This document shows, in pieces, positions 46,289 to 54,869 of a stretch of 64,000 nucleotides of DNA. The stretch covers positions 124,001 through 188,000 of the forward strand of contig NZ_JARVWP010000004.1 in NCBI RefSeq assembly GCF_029846235.1, written 5' to 3'. This DNA is from Bradyrhizobium sp. CER78 (GTDB lineage Bacteria > Pseudomonadota > Alphaproteobacteria > Rhizobiales > Xanthobacteraceae). Position numbers and translations under genes: made by a program. The first letter of the stretch is position 1. Every line of letters begins with the position of its first letter. The notes under the pieces are model-generated. The model saw nothing but the letters and a program-made list of their open reading frames with translations, made no database searches and was not told the origin of the DNA.

Positions 46289-47356
46289 CTACACCCGGAA
46301 CAGCTTCGCGTACCTTGCCTTGATTTCCTCGCTCTGTGCCTGCACCTGGGCCGGATCGGCCTTCAGCATCTTCAGCTTGTCGAGCGGCACGTGCCCGGCC
46401 TTCTCCTTCACCCCGGCGTGGAACGAGCGGTGCGCGAATTCGTCGGCCAGCATCTGCTGGGTTGCCGCGCTGAAGAAATAGCTCTGGAACAGCCGCGCCG
46501 CGTTCGGGTTCGGCGCGCTCTTGAAAATGCCGCTCGGCACGATGATCAACGGCGCGCCCTCGGCCGGATAGACCACCTCGACCGGCTTGCCCTGATCCTT
46601 GGCCAGCACGAGGTTGTAGTCGTTGCCGTCGGCCATGACGGCACGCTCGCCGAGCAGGATCTTCTTCGGCGGATCGGCGGCCGACTGCACCTGCATCACG
46701 CGCTGCTGCGACAGCTTCTCCAGATACGGCCAGCCGAGATCGCGCGCCAGCACGAAGGTCGCGGTCATGATCGCGCCGGAGTAGCTCGGGTGCGCCTTGA
46801 CGATCCTGCCGCGCCACCGGGGATCGAGCAGGTCGGCGTAGCTCTTCGGCGCTTCCTCGCGCTTCACCTGCTCGGTGTTGTAGCCGATCACCTCGAACCA
46901 GGCGCAGGATGTGGCCGAGGTGCCGTCGGGATCGATCTGGTCGGCCGGGAAATGTTTTGCGACCTCTTCCGGCATGTAGGCCGCGAGCCAGTCGTTCTTC
47001 TTCCAGTCGAGATAATGCGCCGGATCGGTGGAGTTGGCGACGTCGACGGCGTGGATGCCGCTGCCCTGCTCCTGCGCGATGCGCTGAAAGATCCGCTCGG
47101 CGCCGGAGCGCTCGACGCGGACGCTGATCCCGGGATATTTCTGCTCGAAGTCGCGCGCGAGGCGCTCCGCCGTATTCAGTTCCAGCGCGCTGTAGAACGA
47201 GATCTTGCCTTCCTTCTTGGCCGCCGCGATCAGCTCCGGCGTCACGGCCTCAGCCGGCGGCGCCGCCGCCCTTAGGGGTTCGGCGAACACCATGCCGGCG
47301 GCGGTGGCTGCCGTCACCTTGAGCCAGTCGCGTCTCGACCATTTGCGGTCCTGCAT
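46289..47356 (-). CDS. ABC transporter substrate-binding protein (iron/spermidine-type, AfuA-like), orphan
   Basis: 355 residues from the ATG at 47356, with GGAG upstream. Tat-type signal: WSRRDWLKVTAATAAGMVFA. The mature protein has ELIAAAKKEGKISFYSALEL, ERLARDFEQKYPGISVRVER and YADLLDPRWRGRIVKAHPSY, the AfuA/FbpA-like fold type II signature. Ligand could be ferric iron, a polyamine or a phosphonate-like compound. No permease or ATPase gene adjoins it. Convergent with the previous binding-protein gene across a repeat. Confidence 0.85.
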   Translation of the reverse strand: MQDRKWSRRDWLKVTAATAAGMVFAEPLRAAAPPAEAVTPELIAAAKKEGKISFYSALELNTAERLARDFEQKYPGISVRVERSGAERIFQRIAQEQGSGIHAVDVANSTDPAHYLDWKKNDWLAAYMPEEVAKHFPADQIDPDGTSATSCAWFEVIGYNTEQVKREEAPKSYADLLDPRWRGRIVKAHPSYSGAIMTATFVLARDLGWPYLEKLSQQRVMQVQSAADPPKKILLGERAVMADGNDYNLVLAKDQGKPVEVVYPAEGAPLIIVPSGIFKSAPNPNAARLFQSYFFSAATQQMLADEFAHRSFHAGVKEKAGHVPLDKLKMLKADPAQVQAQSEEIKARYAKLFRV

Positions 47357-47458
47357 TCCATACTCCCTGAGATCGGGCCGTTGACCGGCCGCGCCATTGT
47401 GATGGGAGCATAGCGCGTCGGATGGGTGGAGCGAAGCGATACCCATCCCGCCGACTGG

Positions 47459-48517
47459 TCACCGCGAGCTTTGGCGCAACACCCGCATCCAGTTGTCAAA
47501 AGCGATCTTGCGCAGCGCGGCATCATCGAAACCGCGCCCGCGCAACGCCTGGATCAGGTTCTGGAGCTGGCTTGCATCCCTGAGCGGACGAGGCATCACC
47601 GCACCATCGAAGTCCGATCCGAGCGACACGTGATCCTCCCCCATCCGCTCGACCAGGTAGCTGAGATGGTTGGCGACCGTCTCGATCGGGACGTCGGGAT
47701 CGCGGTGCCCGTCCGGGCGCACCTCGGACACACTGAAATTGAAGCCCACGACGCCGCCGGATGCTTTGACGGCGTCGAGCTGCCGATCGGTCAGGTTGCG
47801 GGTCGCGGGGCAGATCGCATGCGCGCAGGCGTGGGTGACCACGATCGGAGCCGTACTGATTGCCACCAGATCCCAGAAACCGCGCTCGTTGAGGTGGGCC
47901 GCATCGACCATGATTCCGAGTTCATTGCAGGCCCTCACCAGCGCCTTCCCGGCGTCCGTCAGACCGGGCCCGGTGTCCGGCGAGCGCGGATAGGCGAACG
48001 GCACGCCATGGCCGAAGATGTTAGGCCGGCTCCAGACCGGGCCGAGCGAACGCAGGCCGCTGGCGTAGAGCCTCGCCAGCCCGTCCAGATCGGCATCGAT
48101 CGCTTCGGCCCCCTCCAGATGCAACACGATCGAAAACACCGCGTCCCGGCGCGCCGCCTCGATCTCATCCACGGTCGTCGCCTGTCGGATCTTTCCGTCG
48201 GCTCGGGCCACCATGGCTTCCAGCCCGCTCAACTGGGCTTCGATGGTGCGGCGGGCATAGGCCGCATCGAGCGGCTCGGCCAGACGCACCTCATACCCGT
48301 CGGCGGTTCGCGTGAAATCGCCTTGTCGCGGATGTTCTGCCTTGGCGTACATCGCGAACAGGCCGCCAACCATGCCGCCTTCGCGGGCGCGGGACAGATC
48401 GAGATGGCCCTCCTCGGAGCGCACGAGAAAGTCCCGACCGCCTTCCCGATACTCGGCGAGATGCTGAGCCGCGTCATTATGGCCGTCGAAGATCGCGATC
48501 TTGGTGTGGTCCTGCAC
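47459..48517 (-). CDS. Membrane dipeptidase family (M19) metallopeptidase
   Basis: 352 residues from a GTG at 48517 (V-QDHTKIAIFDGHNDAAQ), with GAGGA upstream. Binuclear zinc ligands are all visible: HxD in FDGHND, the bridging Glu in LHLEGAEAID, His in DAAHLNERGFWD and VTHACAHAICPATRNLTD, and Asp in HVSLGSDFDG. Bacterial members cleave dipeptides, including D-amino acid-containing ones, and some hydrolyse beta-lactams. Unlike the mammalian enzyme there is no signal peptide, so it is cytoplasmic. The GST gene is upstream on the same strand. Confidence 0.92.
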   Translation of the reverse strand: MQDHTKIAIFDGHNDAAQHLAEYREGGRDFLVRSEEGHLDLSRAREGGMVGGLFAMYAKAEHPRQGDFTRTADGYEVRLAEPLDAAYARRTIEAQLSGLEAMVARADGKIRQATTVDEIEAARRDAVFSIVLHLEGAEAIDADLDGLARLYASGLRSLGPVWSRPNIFGHGVPFAYPRSPDTGPGLTDAGKALVRACNELGIMVDAAHLNERGFWDLVAISTAPIVVTHACAHAICPATRNLTDRQLDAVKASGGVVGFNFSVSEVRPDGHRDPDVPIETVANHLSYLVERMGEDHVSLGSDFDGAVMPRPLRDASQLQNLIQALRGRGFDDAALRKIAFDNWMRVLRQSSR

Positions 48518-48557
48518 GGTGCATTCCTCACGTCGAACTTGCGCCGAGTAGAGGAGG

Positions 48558-49208
48558 TCAGCCCGCGACTTGCGGATTATTGACCGCCAACTGAGCCGCG
48601 AAAGCCCGCTTGTAGGCGGGCCGCGCTTCGCCGCGGGCGACGTAGGCTGCAAGCTTCGGATGTCCGTCGAGCATGCCTGATGGCTTCAGGCGGAGCAGCA
48701 CCGACACCATCATCAGATCGCCCGCGCTGAATGCGCCGTCGAGCCAGTCGGCATCGCCCAGACGATCCGACAGCTGGTCCAGCCGCTGCCGGACCCGATC
48801 CTCGACCAGCGGCAGGCGTTCTGTGTGCCACGGCCGGTCGCGCTCGAACAGCCTCGCAGTTGCGAGCTCGAGGATCGGCGGTTCCACCGTGTTGAGCGCG
48901 GCAAACATCCATGCGATTGCGCGCGCCCGGGCATTGGCGTCATCGGGCAGCAAGCCAACATGGCGCTCGGCGAGGTGGAGCACGATCGCCCCCGTCTCGA
49001 ACAGAGCGAGATCACCCTCTTGATAGGTCGGCATCTGACCGAACGGGTGAAGCGCCAGATGCGCGGGCTCCTTCATTGCAGCAAACGAAACCAGCCGAAC
49101 CGTGTAGGGTTGCCCCACCTCCTCAAGCGCCCACCGAACCCGCGTATCCCGCGCCAGTCCCTTGCCGCCGTCGGGCGACCGCTCAAAGGCGGTGATCGTG
49201 ATGGTCAT
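48558..49208 (-). CDS. Glutathione S-transferase-like protein
   Basis: 216 residues. N-terminal thioredoxin fold: DTRVRWALEEVGQPYTVRLV, cis-Pro in HPFGQMPTYQEGD and the glutathione site LFETGAIVLHLAERH. Helical C-terminal domain includes WLDGAFSAGDLMMVSVLLRL. The central serine or tyrosine usually near residue 10 is not obvious (FERSPDGGKGLARD may supply Ser). It lies 40 bp upstream of the dipeptidase on the same strand and is probably cotranscribed. Substrate unknown. Confidence 0.88.
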   Translation of the reverse strand: MTITITAFERSPDGGKGLARDTRVRWALEEVGQPYTVRLVSFAAMKEPAHLALHPFGQMPTYQEGDLALFETGAIVLHLAERHVGLLPDDANARARAIAWMFAALNTVEPPILELATARLFERDRPWHTERLPLVEDRVRQRLDQLSDRLGDADWLDGAFSAGDLMMVSVLLRLKPSGMLDGHPKLAAYVARGEARPAYKRAFAAQLAVNNPQVAG

Positions 49209-49300
49209 GCAGGCTTCTCCCCGGCGAACTCGCAGCTGGTTGTGGATCTCGGTGCGCGATGTTCACCGTACCCGCTCGCGCTTGTCAGCGCGTCGCCATC

Positions 49301-51601
49301 CTAGCTCTTTTCCGGCGGGTTCTCGCGCAGGAAGCGTTCGAGATCGGGCTGCACGGAATAAGGCTGCGGAACCGGATCGCCCTGGAAATCGACCTGTAGA
49401 TCAAGGCAGCGCCGCAGCACCCGCGCCAGTTCACTGCGCCGATACGGCTTGGTCAGCAGCGGAATGCCGTGGCCGCCCCGGCCCTGTTGTGCCGGCAGCG
49501 CGCCGTCGCTGTAGCCCGAGGTGAACAGCACCCGCAGTGCCGGCCGCCCAGCCATTAGCGTATCAGCCAATTGCCGGCCGTTCATGCTGCCGGGCATCAC
49601 GATGTCGGTGAACAGGAGATCGAATGCGGTGCCGCGGTTGACGATCTCGAGCGCGGCGTCGGCGTCTGCCGCGGCCAGCACCTTGTAGCCGAGGCTTTCG
49701 AGCTGGCCCGTGACGTAGTCGCGGATCGTGGGGTCGTCCTCGACGCACAGGACGGTTTCGTCGCCGCCCCTGACCGGCTGATCGTCCTCCTCGGCCGCGC
49801 GCTGCGCGGTGCCATCTGCCTTGGGCAGATAGATCCTGAAGACGGTGCCTTGGCCCTGCTCGCTCTTGACCTCGATCCCTCCGCCGCTCTGCTTGACGAA
49901 GCCGAACACCATGCTGAGGCCAAGCCCGGTGCCTTGCCCGACCTCCTTGGTGGAGAAGAACGGATCGAAAATTTTCTCCAGATGCGACGGCGAAATTCCG
50001 GTGCCGGTGTCGGCGACCTCGATCACGAGATGGTCGCCGGCACGCTCGACGCCGTGCGCCACGGCGTCGGGAATGCCGAGCTGGATGTTGCGGGTCGCAA
50101 ACGTCAGCGTGCCGCCCTCAGGCATCGCATCGCGCGCATTGATGGCGAGATTAACCAGCGCGGCGCCGAGTTGGCTGCGGTCGACAAAGGCGAGCCAGGC
50201 GCTGCGGTTGAGTTCCGTCCTGATCTCGGTCTGCGACCCCAGCGTCTGCGACAACAGCCGGACCACCTCGCCGATCAGGTCGTTGACGTCGGTCTCGGCG
50301 GGTTGCAGCGGCTGCTTGCGCGCGAAGGCCAGGAGGCTCGAGGTGAGCTGCGCGCCGCGATCGGCGGCATCGCTGATCAGCTTGGCGATCGCGGCAAGCT
50401 GCGGGTTGTCCTTGACCCCGTCGGCAAGGATCTCGACCGTGCCGGTGATCACCGTCAGCATGTTGTTGAAGTCGTGCGCGATGCCGCCGGTCAACCGCCC
50501 GAGCGATTCCGTCTTCTGCGCCTGGATCAATTGCTCCTCGGCGAAGCGGCGCTGGGTAACGTCCCTGACAAAGGAGTTGATGATCCAGCCATCGCCGCGG
50601 CGCAGCGCATTGAGCGACACCTCGACCTGGAAGCGGTGACCGTCGCGACGCACGGAGGCGGTCTCGTAGCGCATGCCCATGCCGCCGCCCGCGGCCTCCT
50701 GCAGGAAGCGGGTGATGCGCTGGCGGTGCGCGACGCGAAGCTCCTCCGGAAACACCAGTTCGACGACGCGACAACCGACCGCCTCGGAGCGCGTCCAGCC
50801 GGTCAACGTCTCGGCCTGCGGGCTCCAGTCGAGGATGATGCCGTCCTGGTCGGTCTGCACGAAAGCGTCGAGCGCGGTCCTGACGATGGCCTGCGCCATC
50901 TGCTCGCTTTCCACCAGCGCCTGATGCGCCTGACGCTGCGCGGTGACATCGTGCAGCACAATGACAGCGCCACGCAAATTGCCGGCATCGTCGCGCAGCG
51001 GCCTGGCGTTGACGACAAGACAGACGGCCGGCCCCGGCGGCAGGGGTTTCACGATCAGTTCGAAATCGTCGATGTTCTCGCCGCGCAGCGCACGCGCCAT
51101 CGGCGTGTCCGCGATCGGCATCTCGGTCGTGCCGTCGGCATAATAGTTCTGGAAGGTGCGAACGCCGGTCAGGGTGTCGAAACCGGGCTCGACACCGTAC
51201 AGCCGCCGCGCCGCCGCGTTGACGATCACGATCATCGCGTGCTCGTCGGCGACCACCACCGGATCGCGGATGCTCTCGACGGTCTTCTCCAGCAGGTGCT
51301 GCCGGCTGCCCAATTGCGCCGACAGCTCGGCAAGCGTCGCGGCGAGCTGCGCGATCTCGTCGTTGCCGCCTGTCGTGGGTACCTGCTGGCCGCGCGACAG
51401 CGCTTCCGCCGCCCGCACCAACTGGGCGGGTGTCCTGGACAGCGATCTCGCAATCAGCTCAGCAGTCATCAACACCACCGCAACCGCGCCGCCGGCGAGC
51501 GCCATGCCCGGCCAAGTGACGCCATGGATGAAGCCCAGTGTGACCAGGAGTGTGACGACGGGAAGCATCATCCCGACCGCCAGACGGCCCGACAAATTCA
51601 T
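49301..51601 (-). CDS. Hybrid sensor histidine kinase / response regulator
   Basis: 766 residues. Two N-terminal helices (VVTLLVTLGFIHGV and GMALAGGAVAVVLMTAELIA), a HAMP-like linker with RAAEALSRGQQVP, PAS domain 1 near 110-215, PAS 2 near 225-350, then the dimerisation domain with H376 in GGIAHDFNNMLTVITG, an ATPase domain (N box NLAINARDAMPEGG, G boxes VADTGTGISPSHLEKIFDPF and GTGLGLSMVFGFVKQSGGG) and a receiver with D666 in LLFTDIVMPGSMNG. The AHDFNN form marks the HisKA type common in multi-PAS hybrid kinases. No partner regulator adjoins it. The start was chosen at ATG 51601; a TTG 9 bases upstream is possible. Confidence 0.93.
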   Translation of the reverse strand: MNLSGRLAVGMMLPVVTLLVTLGFIHGVTWPGMALAGGAVAVVLMTAELIARSLSRTPAQLVRAAEALSRGQQVPTTGGNDEIAQLAATLAELSAQLGSRQHLLEKTVESIRDPVVVADEHAMIVIVNAAARRLYGVEPGFDTLTGVRTFQNYYADGTTEMPIADTPMARALRGENIDDFELIVKPLPPGPAVCLVVNARPLRDDAGNLRGAVIVLHDVTAQRQAHQALVESEQMAQAIVRTALDAFVQTDQDGIILDWSPQAETLTGWTRSEAVGCRVVELVFPEELRVAHRQRITRFLQEAAGGGMGMRYETASVRRDGHRFQVEVSLNALRRGDGWIINSFVRDVTQRRFAEEQLIQAQKTESLGRLTGGIAHDFNNMLTVITGTVEILADGVKDNPQLAAIAKLISDAADRGAQLTSSLLAFARKQPLQPAETDVNDLIGEVVRLLSQTLGSQTEIRTELNRSAWLAFVDRSQLGAALVNLAINARDAMPEGGTLTFATRNIQLGIPDAVAHGVERAGDHLVIEVADTGTGISPSHLEKIFDPFFSTKEVGQGTGLGLSMVFGFVKQSGGGIEVKSEQGQGTVFRIYLPKADGTAQRAAEEDDQPVRGGDETVLCVEDDPTIRDYVTGQLESLGYKVLAAADADAALEIVNRGTAFDLLFTDIVMPGSMNGRQLADTLMAGRPALRVLFTSGYSDGALPAQQGRGGHGIPLLTKPYRRSELARVLRRCLDLQVDFQGDPVPQPYSVQPDLERFLRENPPEKS

Positions 51602-51959
51602 CCCGACCAACTCATCGTGAGCAGCTGCACCGGAAAATGGAAAAGGAAAACAGGAGTCGGAAAGGTATTGTCAGCGCCGGAGCAATATCGGGTGGCTTGC
51701 ACCCAGTTGCTTAGCCGAGTCCGGCGCCGCAATCCGCCACTTTCGTATCCGTATTAGTACGGAGAGCAGTCGGCTCGATAGCGCGGGCCCATGGGTGTGA
51801 CCGGGACCCGGCTTTGCCAGCGCCCTCTGTTCGCAGAGCGGCGGAACGGAAGACAACAATCGGGAGTTCATGCTGCGGATGCTTGACCAGTGACGGCGAA
51901 ACAAACTCACCGTCGTCCCTGCTTTCGCGAAAGCAGGGACGACGGTGGTGCTTGGGCCC
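51602..51959. other. Intergenic region with a long palindrome
   Basis: 358 bp between the kinase and the PuuD-like gene, both leftward. Contains the palindrome at 51908-51947. The right part may hold the kinase promoter. No credible gene seen. Confidence 0.5.
51908..51947. repeat. 40-bp perfect palindrome (repeat or terminator)
   Basis: Arms CACCGTCGTCCCTGCTTTCG and its exact reverse complement with no loop. It is 12 bp beyond the stop of the leftward PuuD-like gene, a terminator position, but has no T run. The CGTCCCTGC..GCAGGGACG core looks like a repeat type known from Bradyrhizobium genomes. Confidence 0.75.
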
Positions 51960-52730
51960 CTACGCCGCGCGGCGCCGCTCGCGCAGCGCGTCGCCGAAGG
52001 CCTCGAACAGCGCGCGATTGATCGGGTTGCGCTGCGGATCGTATTCGGCGTGCCATTGCACGCCCAGCGCAAAGCCGGCTGCATCCGCGATCCGGATCGC
52101 CTCGATGGTGCCGTCCTCGGCGATGCCCTCGATCACGACGCGCTTGCCGGGCTCGAGGATGCCCTGGCCGTGCAGCGAATTGACACGAATGGTCTCGCGG
52201 CCGAGGATTTTCGCGAACGCGCCCCCCGGCGTCAGCGCGACGTCGTGACGGTCGGCGAACACCACGGTCGGATCAGGATGGATCTCGCCGTTCTCCAGCC
52301 GCGGCATCCGGTGGTTCATGCGGCCCGGAATCTCGCGGATCTCCGGATGCAGCGAACCGCCGAACGCGACATTCATCTCCTGCAGGCCGCGGCAGATGCC
52401 GAAGATCGGCACGCCGCGCGCGACACAGGCCTCCGACAGCGCGAGCGCGACATCGTCGCGGTGGATGTCATAGGGCTCGTGCGCGGCACAGGGTTCGGTG
52501 TTGAAGCGGGTCGGATGAACGTTGGCGCGGGCCCCGGTCAGCACCACGCCATCGACCACGTCGAGCAAGGCGCCGACCTCGGTGATTTCAGGGCTCCCCG
52601 CGAACATCAGCGGCACGGCACCCGAGACCTCGGCAACCGCGCGAAGGTTGCGCTCTCCGACCATCTGGACTGTGAAACGATTTTCTATGCGATGGGCGTT
52701 TCCGATCACGCCGACCACGGGCCGTCTCAT
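51960..52730 (-). CDS. Gamma-glutamyl-gamma-aminobutyrate hydrolase-like class I amidotransferase (PuuD-like)
   Basis: 256 residues from the ATG at 52730 (MRRPVVGVIGNAHRIENRF). Nucleophile Cys in PIFGICRGLQEMNVAFGG; His in LGVQWHAEYDP, with the following acidic residue completing the triad. VLTGARANVHPTRF is the PuuD-type substrate loop. PuuD cleaves gamma-Glu-GABA in putrescine degradation. No puuABC genes are nearby, so its substrate could be another gamma-glutamyl compound. Confidence 0.9.
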   Translation of the reverse strand: MRRPVVGVIGNAHRIENRFTVQMVGERNLRAVAEVSGAVPLMFAGSPEITEVGALLDVVDGVVLTGARANVHPTRFNTEPCAAHEPYDIHRDDVALALSEACVARGVPIFGICRGLQEMNVAFGGSLHPEIREIPGRMNHRMPRLENGEIHPDPTVVFADRHDVALTPGGAFAKILGRETIRVNSLHGQGILEPGKRVVIEGIAEDGTIEAIRIADAAGFALGVQWHAEYDPQRNPINRALFEAFGDALRERRRAA

Positions 52731-53022
52731 TATTGAAGTCTCGCGCAATGATTCTTCTAAGTTTGCGACGTTGCGGAGAGGATCATGCCTTCGAGTTCCC
52801 CAGGGATCAACTGCCTAGTTCTGCACAGGGGGGCTTGCAGTCCTGCACAGGCCGGGTCCGGCGATGCTCAAACGGCCGCCGGGAGCCCGGAAATGCCCCA
52901 GCCGGCGGCCTGTCCGCCACAACCGCCGGTCGGCGGCAAACCGGCACAGCGCTCGCAGCTTGATCCCGGCGGAGTTTTCGCCAAAGACTGCTCCGGACAC
53001 CGTCGCGAAGGGGGAATCACCC

Positions 53023-54168
53023 GTGACAGACTCGGCTGACAATCGCCTGCAGGCGCGTAACGACATGGCGTGGGCGATCGCCGTCGGCGGTATCGGCATC
53101 GTGCTGTTCGCGGCCCTCTTGCTGTTCGCCTGGCAGTTCGCCGCAACCCTGTTCCTGTTGTTCTCGGGCATGCTGCTCGGCGTCGGCCTGAACGCGATGA
53201 CCACCCTGCTCGGCCGGCTCACCGGGCTGCCGCATGCGTTGCGGCTTGCGGTCGTCTGCCTGGCGCTGGCGGGGCTATTGTCCGGGATCGTGTTCCTCGG
53301 CGGCACCACCATCGCGCAGCAGGCCACGGTGCTGAGCAACACGATCAAATCGCAGCTCGGCAGCGTCAAGGACTTCCTCGAGCAGCATGGTGTCGACACC
53401 AGCTATCTCGATTTCACCAATGCCGCCGGCGAGGCGAAGGGCGAAGGCACCGCCGTGACGACCACGACAACGACGACGCCCGCGACGTCGCAGTCACACG
53501 GCATTCCCGGCGCCAGCGCGCTGGCCTCGAGCGGCGGCGCCATCATCGGCCAGACGCTGAAGGTGCTGCTCGGCACCGTCAGCGTCGTCGGCAACTTCTT
53601 CATCGTGCTGTTCCTCGGGCTCGCCTTCGCGGCCCAGCCGAGCATCTACCGCGCCGGATTGTTGTTCATCGCGCCGGCCAAATACCGCGCGCAGGCGACC
53701 GTCATCGTCGACCGCATCGGCGAGACGCTGGAGCGCTGGCTGATCGCACAGATCATCACCATGGCCGCGGTGTTCCTCGTCACCTGGATCGGCCTTGCCA
53801 TCATCGGCATTCCGAGCTCGTTCATCCTCGGCATCCAGGCCGGCCTACTCGCCTTCATCCCGACGGTCGGCGCGATCCTCGGCGGACTGATCGTGGTGCT
53901 GGCAAGCCTCGCGACGGGGTGGATCGCGGCGCTGTCGGCCTTCATCCTGTTCCTCGGCGTCCACGCGCTTGAGAGCTACGTGCTGACCCCGATCATCCAG
54001 CGCCAGGCGCTCGACATCCCGCCGGCGACACTGTTCGCGTTCCAGATCCTGCTCGGCGTCGTGTTCGGCATCTGGGGGCTCGCGCTGGCGCTGCCGCTGA
54101 TGGCAATCGCCAAGGTGATGATCGATCACTTCAAGGCTGGGGGCCAGGCTCCTGCAAAGGCAGCCTAA
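53023..54168 (+). CDS. AI-2E family transporter (TqsA/YdiK-like permease)
   Basis: 381 residues from a GTG at 53023, with GGGGG upstream; the longer frame upstream does not look coding. About eight hydrophobic segments (AWAIAVGGIGIVLFAALLLF, LFLLFSGMLLGVGLNAM, LGGLIVVLASLATGWIAALS and more), and ESYVLTPIIQRQALDIPPA near the C-terminus is the family signature. A periplasmic loop holds a Thr-rich insertion (AVTTTTTTTPATSQ). Known members export autoinducer-2 or act as Na+/H+ antiporters; the substrate here is unknown. Confidence 0.88.
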   Translation: MTDSADNRLQARNDMAWAIAVGGIGIVLFAALLLFAWQFAATLFLLFSGMLLGVGLNAMTTLLGRLTGLPHALRLAVVCLALAGLLSGIVFLGGTTIAQQATVLSNTIKSQLGSVKDFLEQHGVDTSYLDFTNAAGEAKGEGTAVTTTTTTTPATSQSHGIPGASALASSGGAIIGQTLKVLLGTVSVVGNFFIVLFLGLAFAAQPSIYRAGLLFIAPAKYRAQATVIVDRIGETLERWLIAQIITMAAVFLVTWIGLAIIGIPSSFILGIQAGLLAFIPTVGAILGGLIVVLASLATGWIAALSAFILFLGVHALESYVLTPIIQRQALDIPPATLFAFQILLGVVFGIWGLALALPLMAIAKVMIDHFKAGGQAPAKAA

Positions 54169-54175
54169 ACTCTCC

Positions 54176-54472
54176 TCAAGTGGTCAGCACGGTCTCGGTG
54201 TGCTCGACCTCAGGGGCCGCCGCGAAATACGGACCGACCAGCGCGCGCCAGGCGGTGAAATCCTCCGAATCGCGGAAATCGACGGTGTGGTTCTCCAGCG
54301 TCTCCCACTTCGCCACCAGCCGGTAGCGCGACGGCTTCTCGATCGAGCGGTGCAGTTCAAACCCCTTGCCGCCCTTGGCGCGCAGGAACAGCGGGCGCGC
54401 CTTGGCCACCGCCGCCTCGAAATCCTTCTCGCTGCCGGGCTTGACGTTGATCTGTGCGATTTCCGTGATCAT
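54176..54472 (-). CDS. Antibiotic-biosynthesis-monooxygenase (ABM) domain protein
   Basis: 98 residues from the ATG at 54472 (MITEIAQINVKPGSEKDFEA). A single ABM domain: EAAVAKARPLFLRAKGGKGF, ELHRSIEKPSRYRLVAKWET and NHTVDFRDSEDFTAWRAL. These are small dimeric barrels that act as heme-degrading or quinone-forming oxygenases, or as stress proteins. A GAGG lies about 10 bases before the ATG. Convergent with the AI-2E gene, 7 bp apart. Exact function unknown. Confidence 0.82.
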   Translation of the reverse strand: MITEIAQINVKPGSEKDFEAAVAKARPLFLRAKGGKGFELHRSIEKPSRYRLVAKWETLENHTVDFRDSEDFTAWRALVGPYFAAAPEVEHTETVLTT

Positions 54473-54534
54473 GGGGCTTCGGCCTCGCTTTGCTGGCTTT
54501 CCTCGGGCAAAGCCCGTCTCTAGCGCAGCCGGCA

Positions 54535-54566
54535 CAAAAGCAAAAGGCGCCGTCTACGGGACGCCT
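54535..54566 (-). terminator. Probable terminator of the small membrane protein gene at 54589
   Basis: Minus strand: AGGCGTC, 8-base loop, GGCGCCT (one G-U pair), then TTTTGCTTTT. Positioned 23 bp after that gene's stop. Confidence 0.5.
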
Positions 54567-54588
54567 CCTCCGTTGAACTTGCCGGAGT

Positions 54589-54837
54589 TCAGCCGAACAG
54601 CAAGACTGTACCTGCAACCATCAGCATCACGCCGAGCAGCAGCGCGATCGGCCAGTGGCGCTTCGGCTGCTCGTATCGCCCTTGCGCGCGCCGTTCGGCG
54701 ATCAGCGCGGTCTCGTACTCATCGGAGTCCGAGAACAGGCAGGCGAAGCCAGTGCGCGCCGAAACCGCGTCGGCTTCGAGCGACATCAGGGCGGACTGTG
54801 GATTGCGGGTGCGGATCGACTCCATGCCCGAAAGCAT
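54589..54837 (-). CDS. Small single-pass membrane protein, unknown function
   Basis: 82 residues, starting MLSGMESIRTRNPQSALMSL. The first ~60 residues are soluble and charged (DSDEYETALIAERRAQGRYE), and the C-terminus is one helix (IALLLGVMLMVAGTVLLFG), giving a tail-anchored inner-membrane protein. A second ATG lies four codons in. A probable terminator follows. The diguanylate cyclase gene is 32 bp upstream on the same strand and may be cotranscribed. Function unknown. Confidence 0.62.
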   Translation of the reverse strand: MLSGMESIRTRNPQSALMSLEADAVSARTGFACLFSDSDEYETALIAERRAQGRYEQPKRHWPIALLLGVMLMVAGTVLLFG

Positions 54838-54869
54838 GGGATCGAATGGTTAACCAGCAGTTACCGCAC

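Noticed and set aside
49571..51757. Plus-strand frame of 728 codons opposite the histidine kinase
   Set aside because: Antisense shadow; the kinase on the minus strand has every catalytic box.
52785..53039. 84-codon Pro/Gly-rich frame ahead of the AI-2E gene
   Set aside because: Low-complexity composition and no recognisable domain; it overlaps the ribosome site and start of the next gene.
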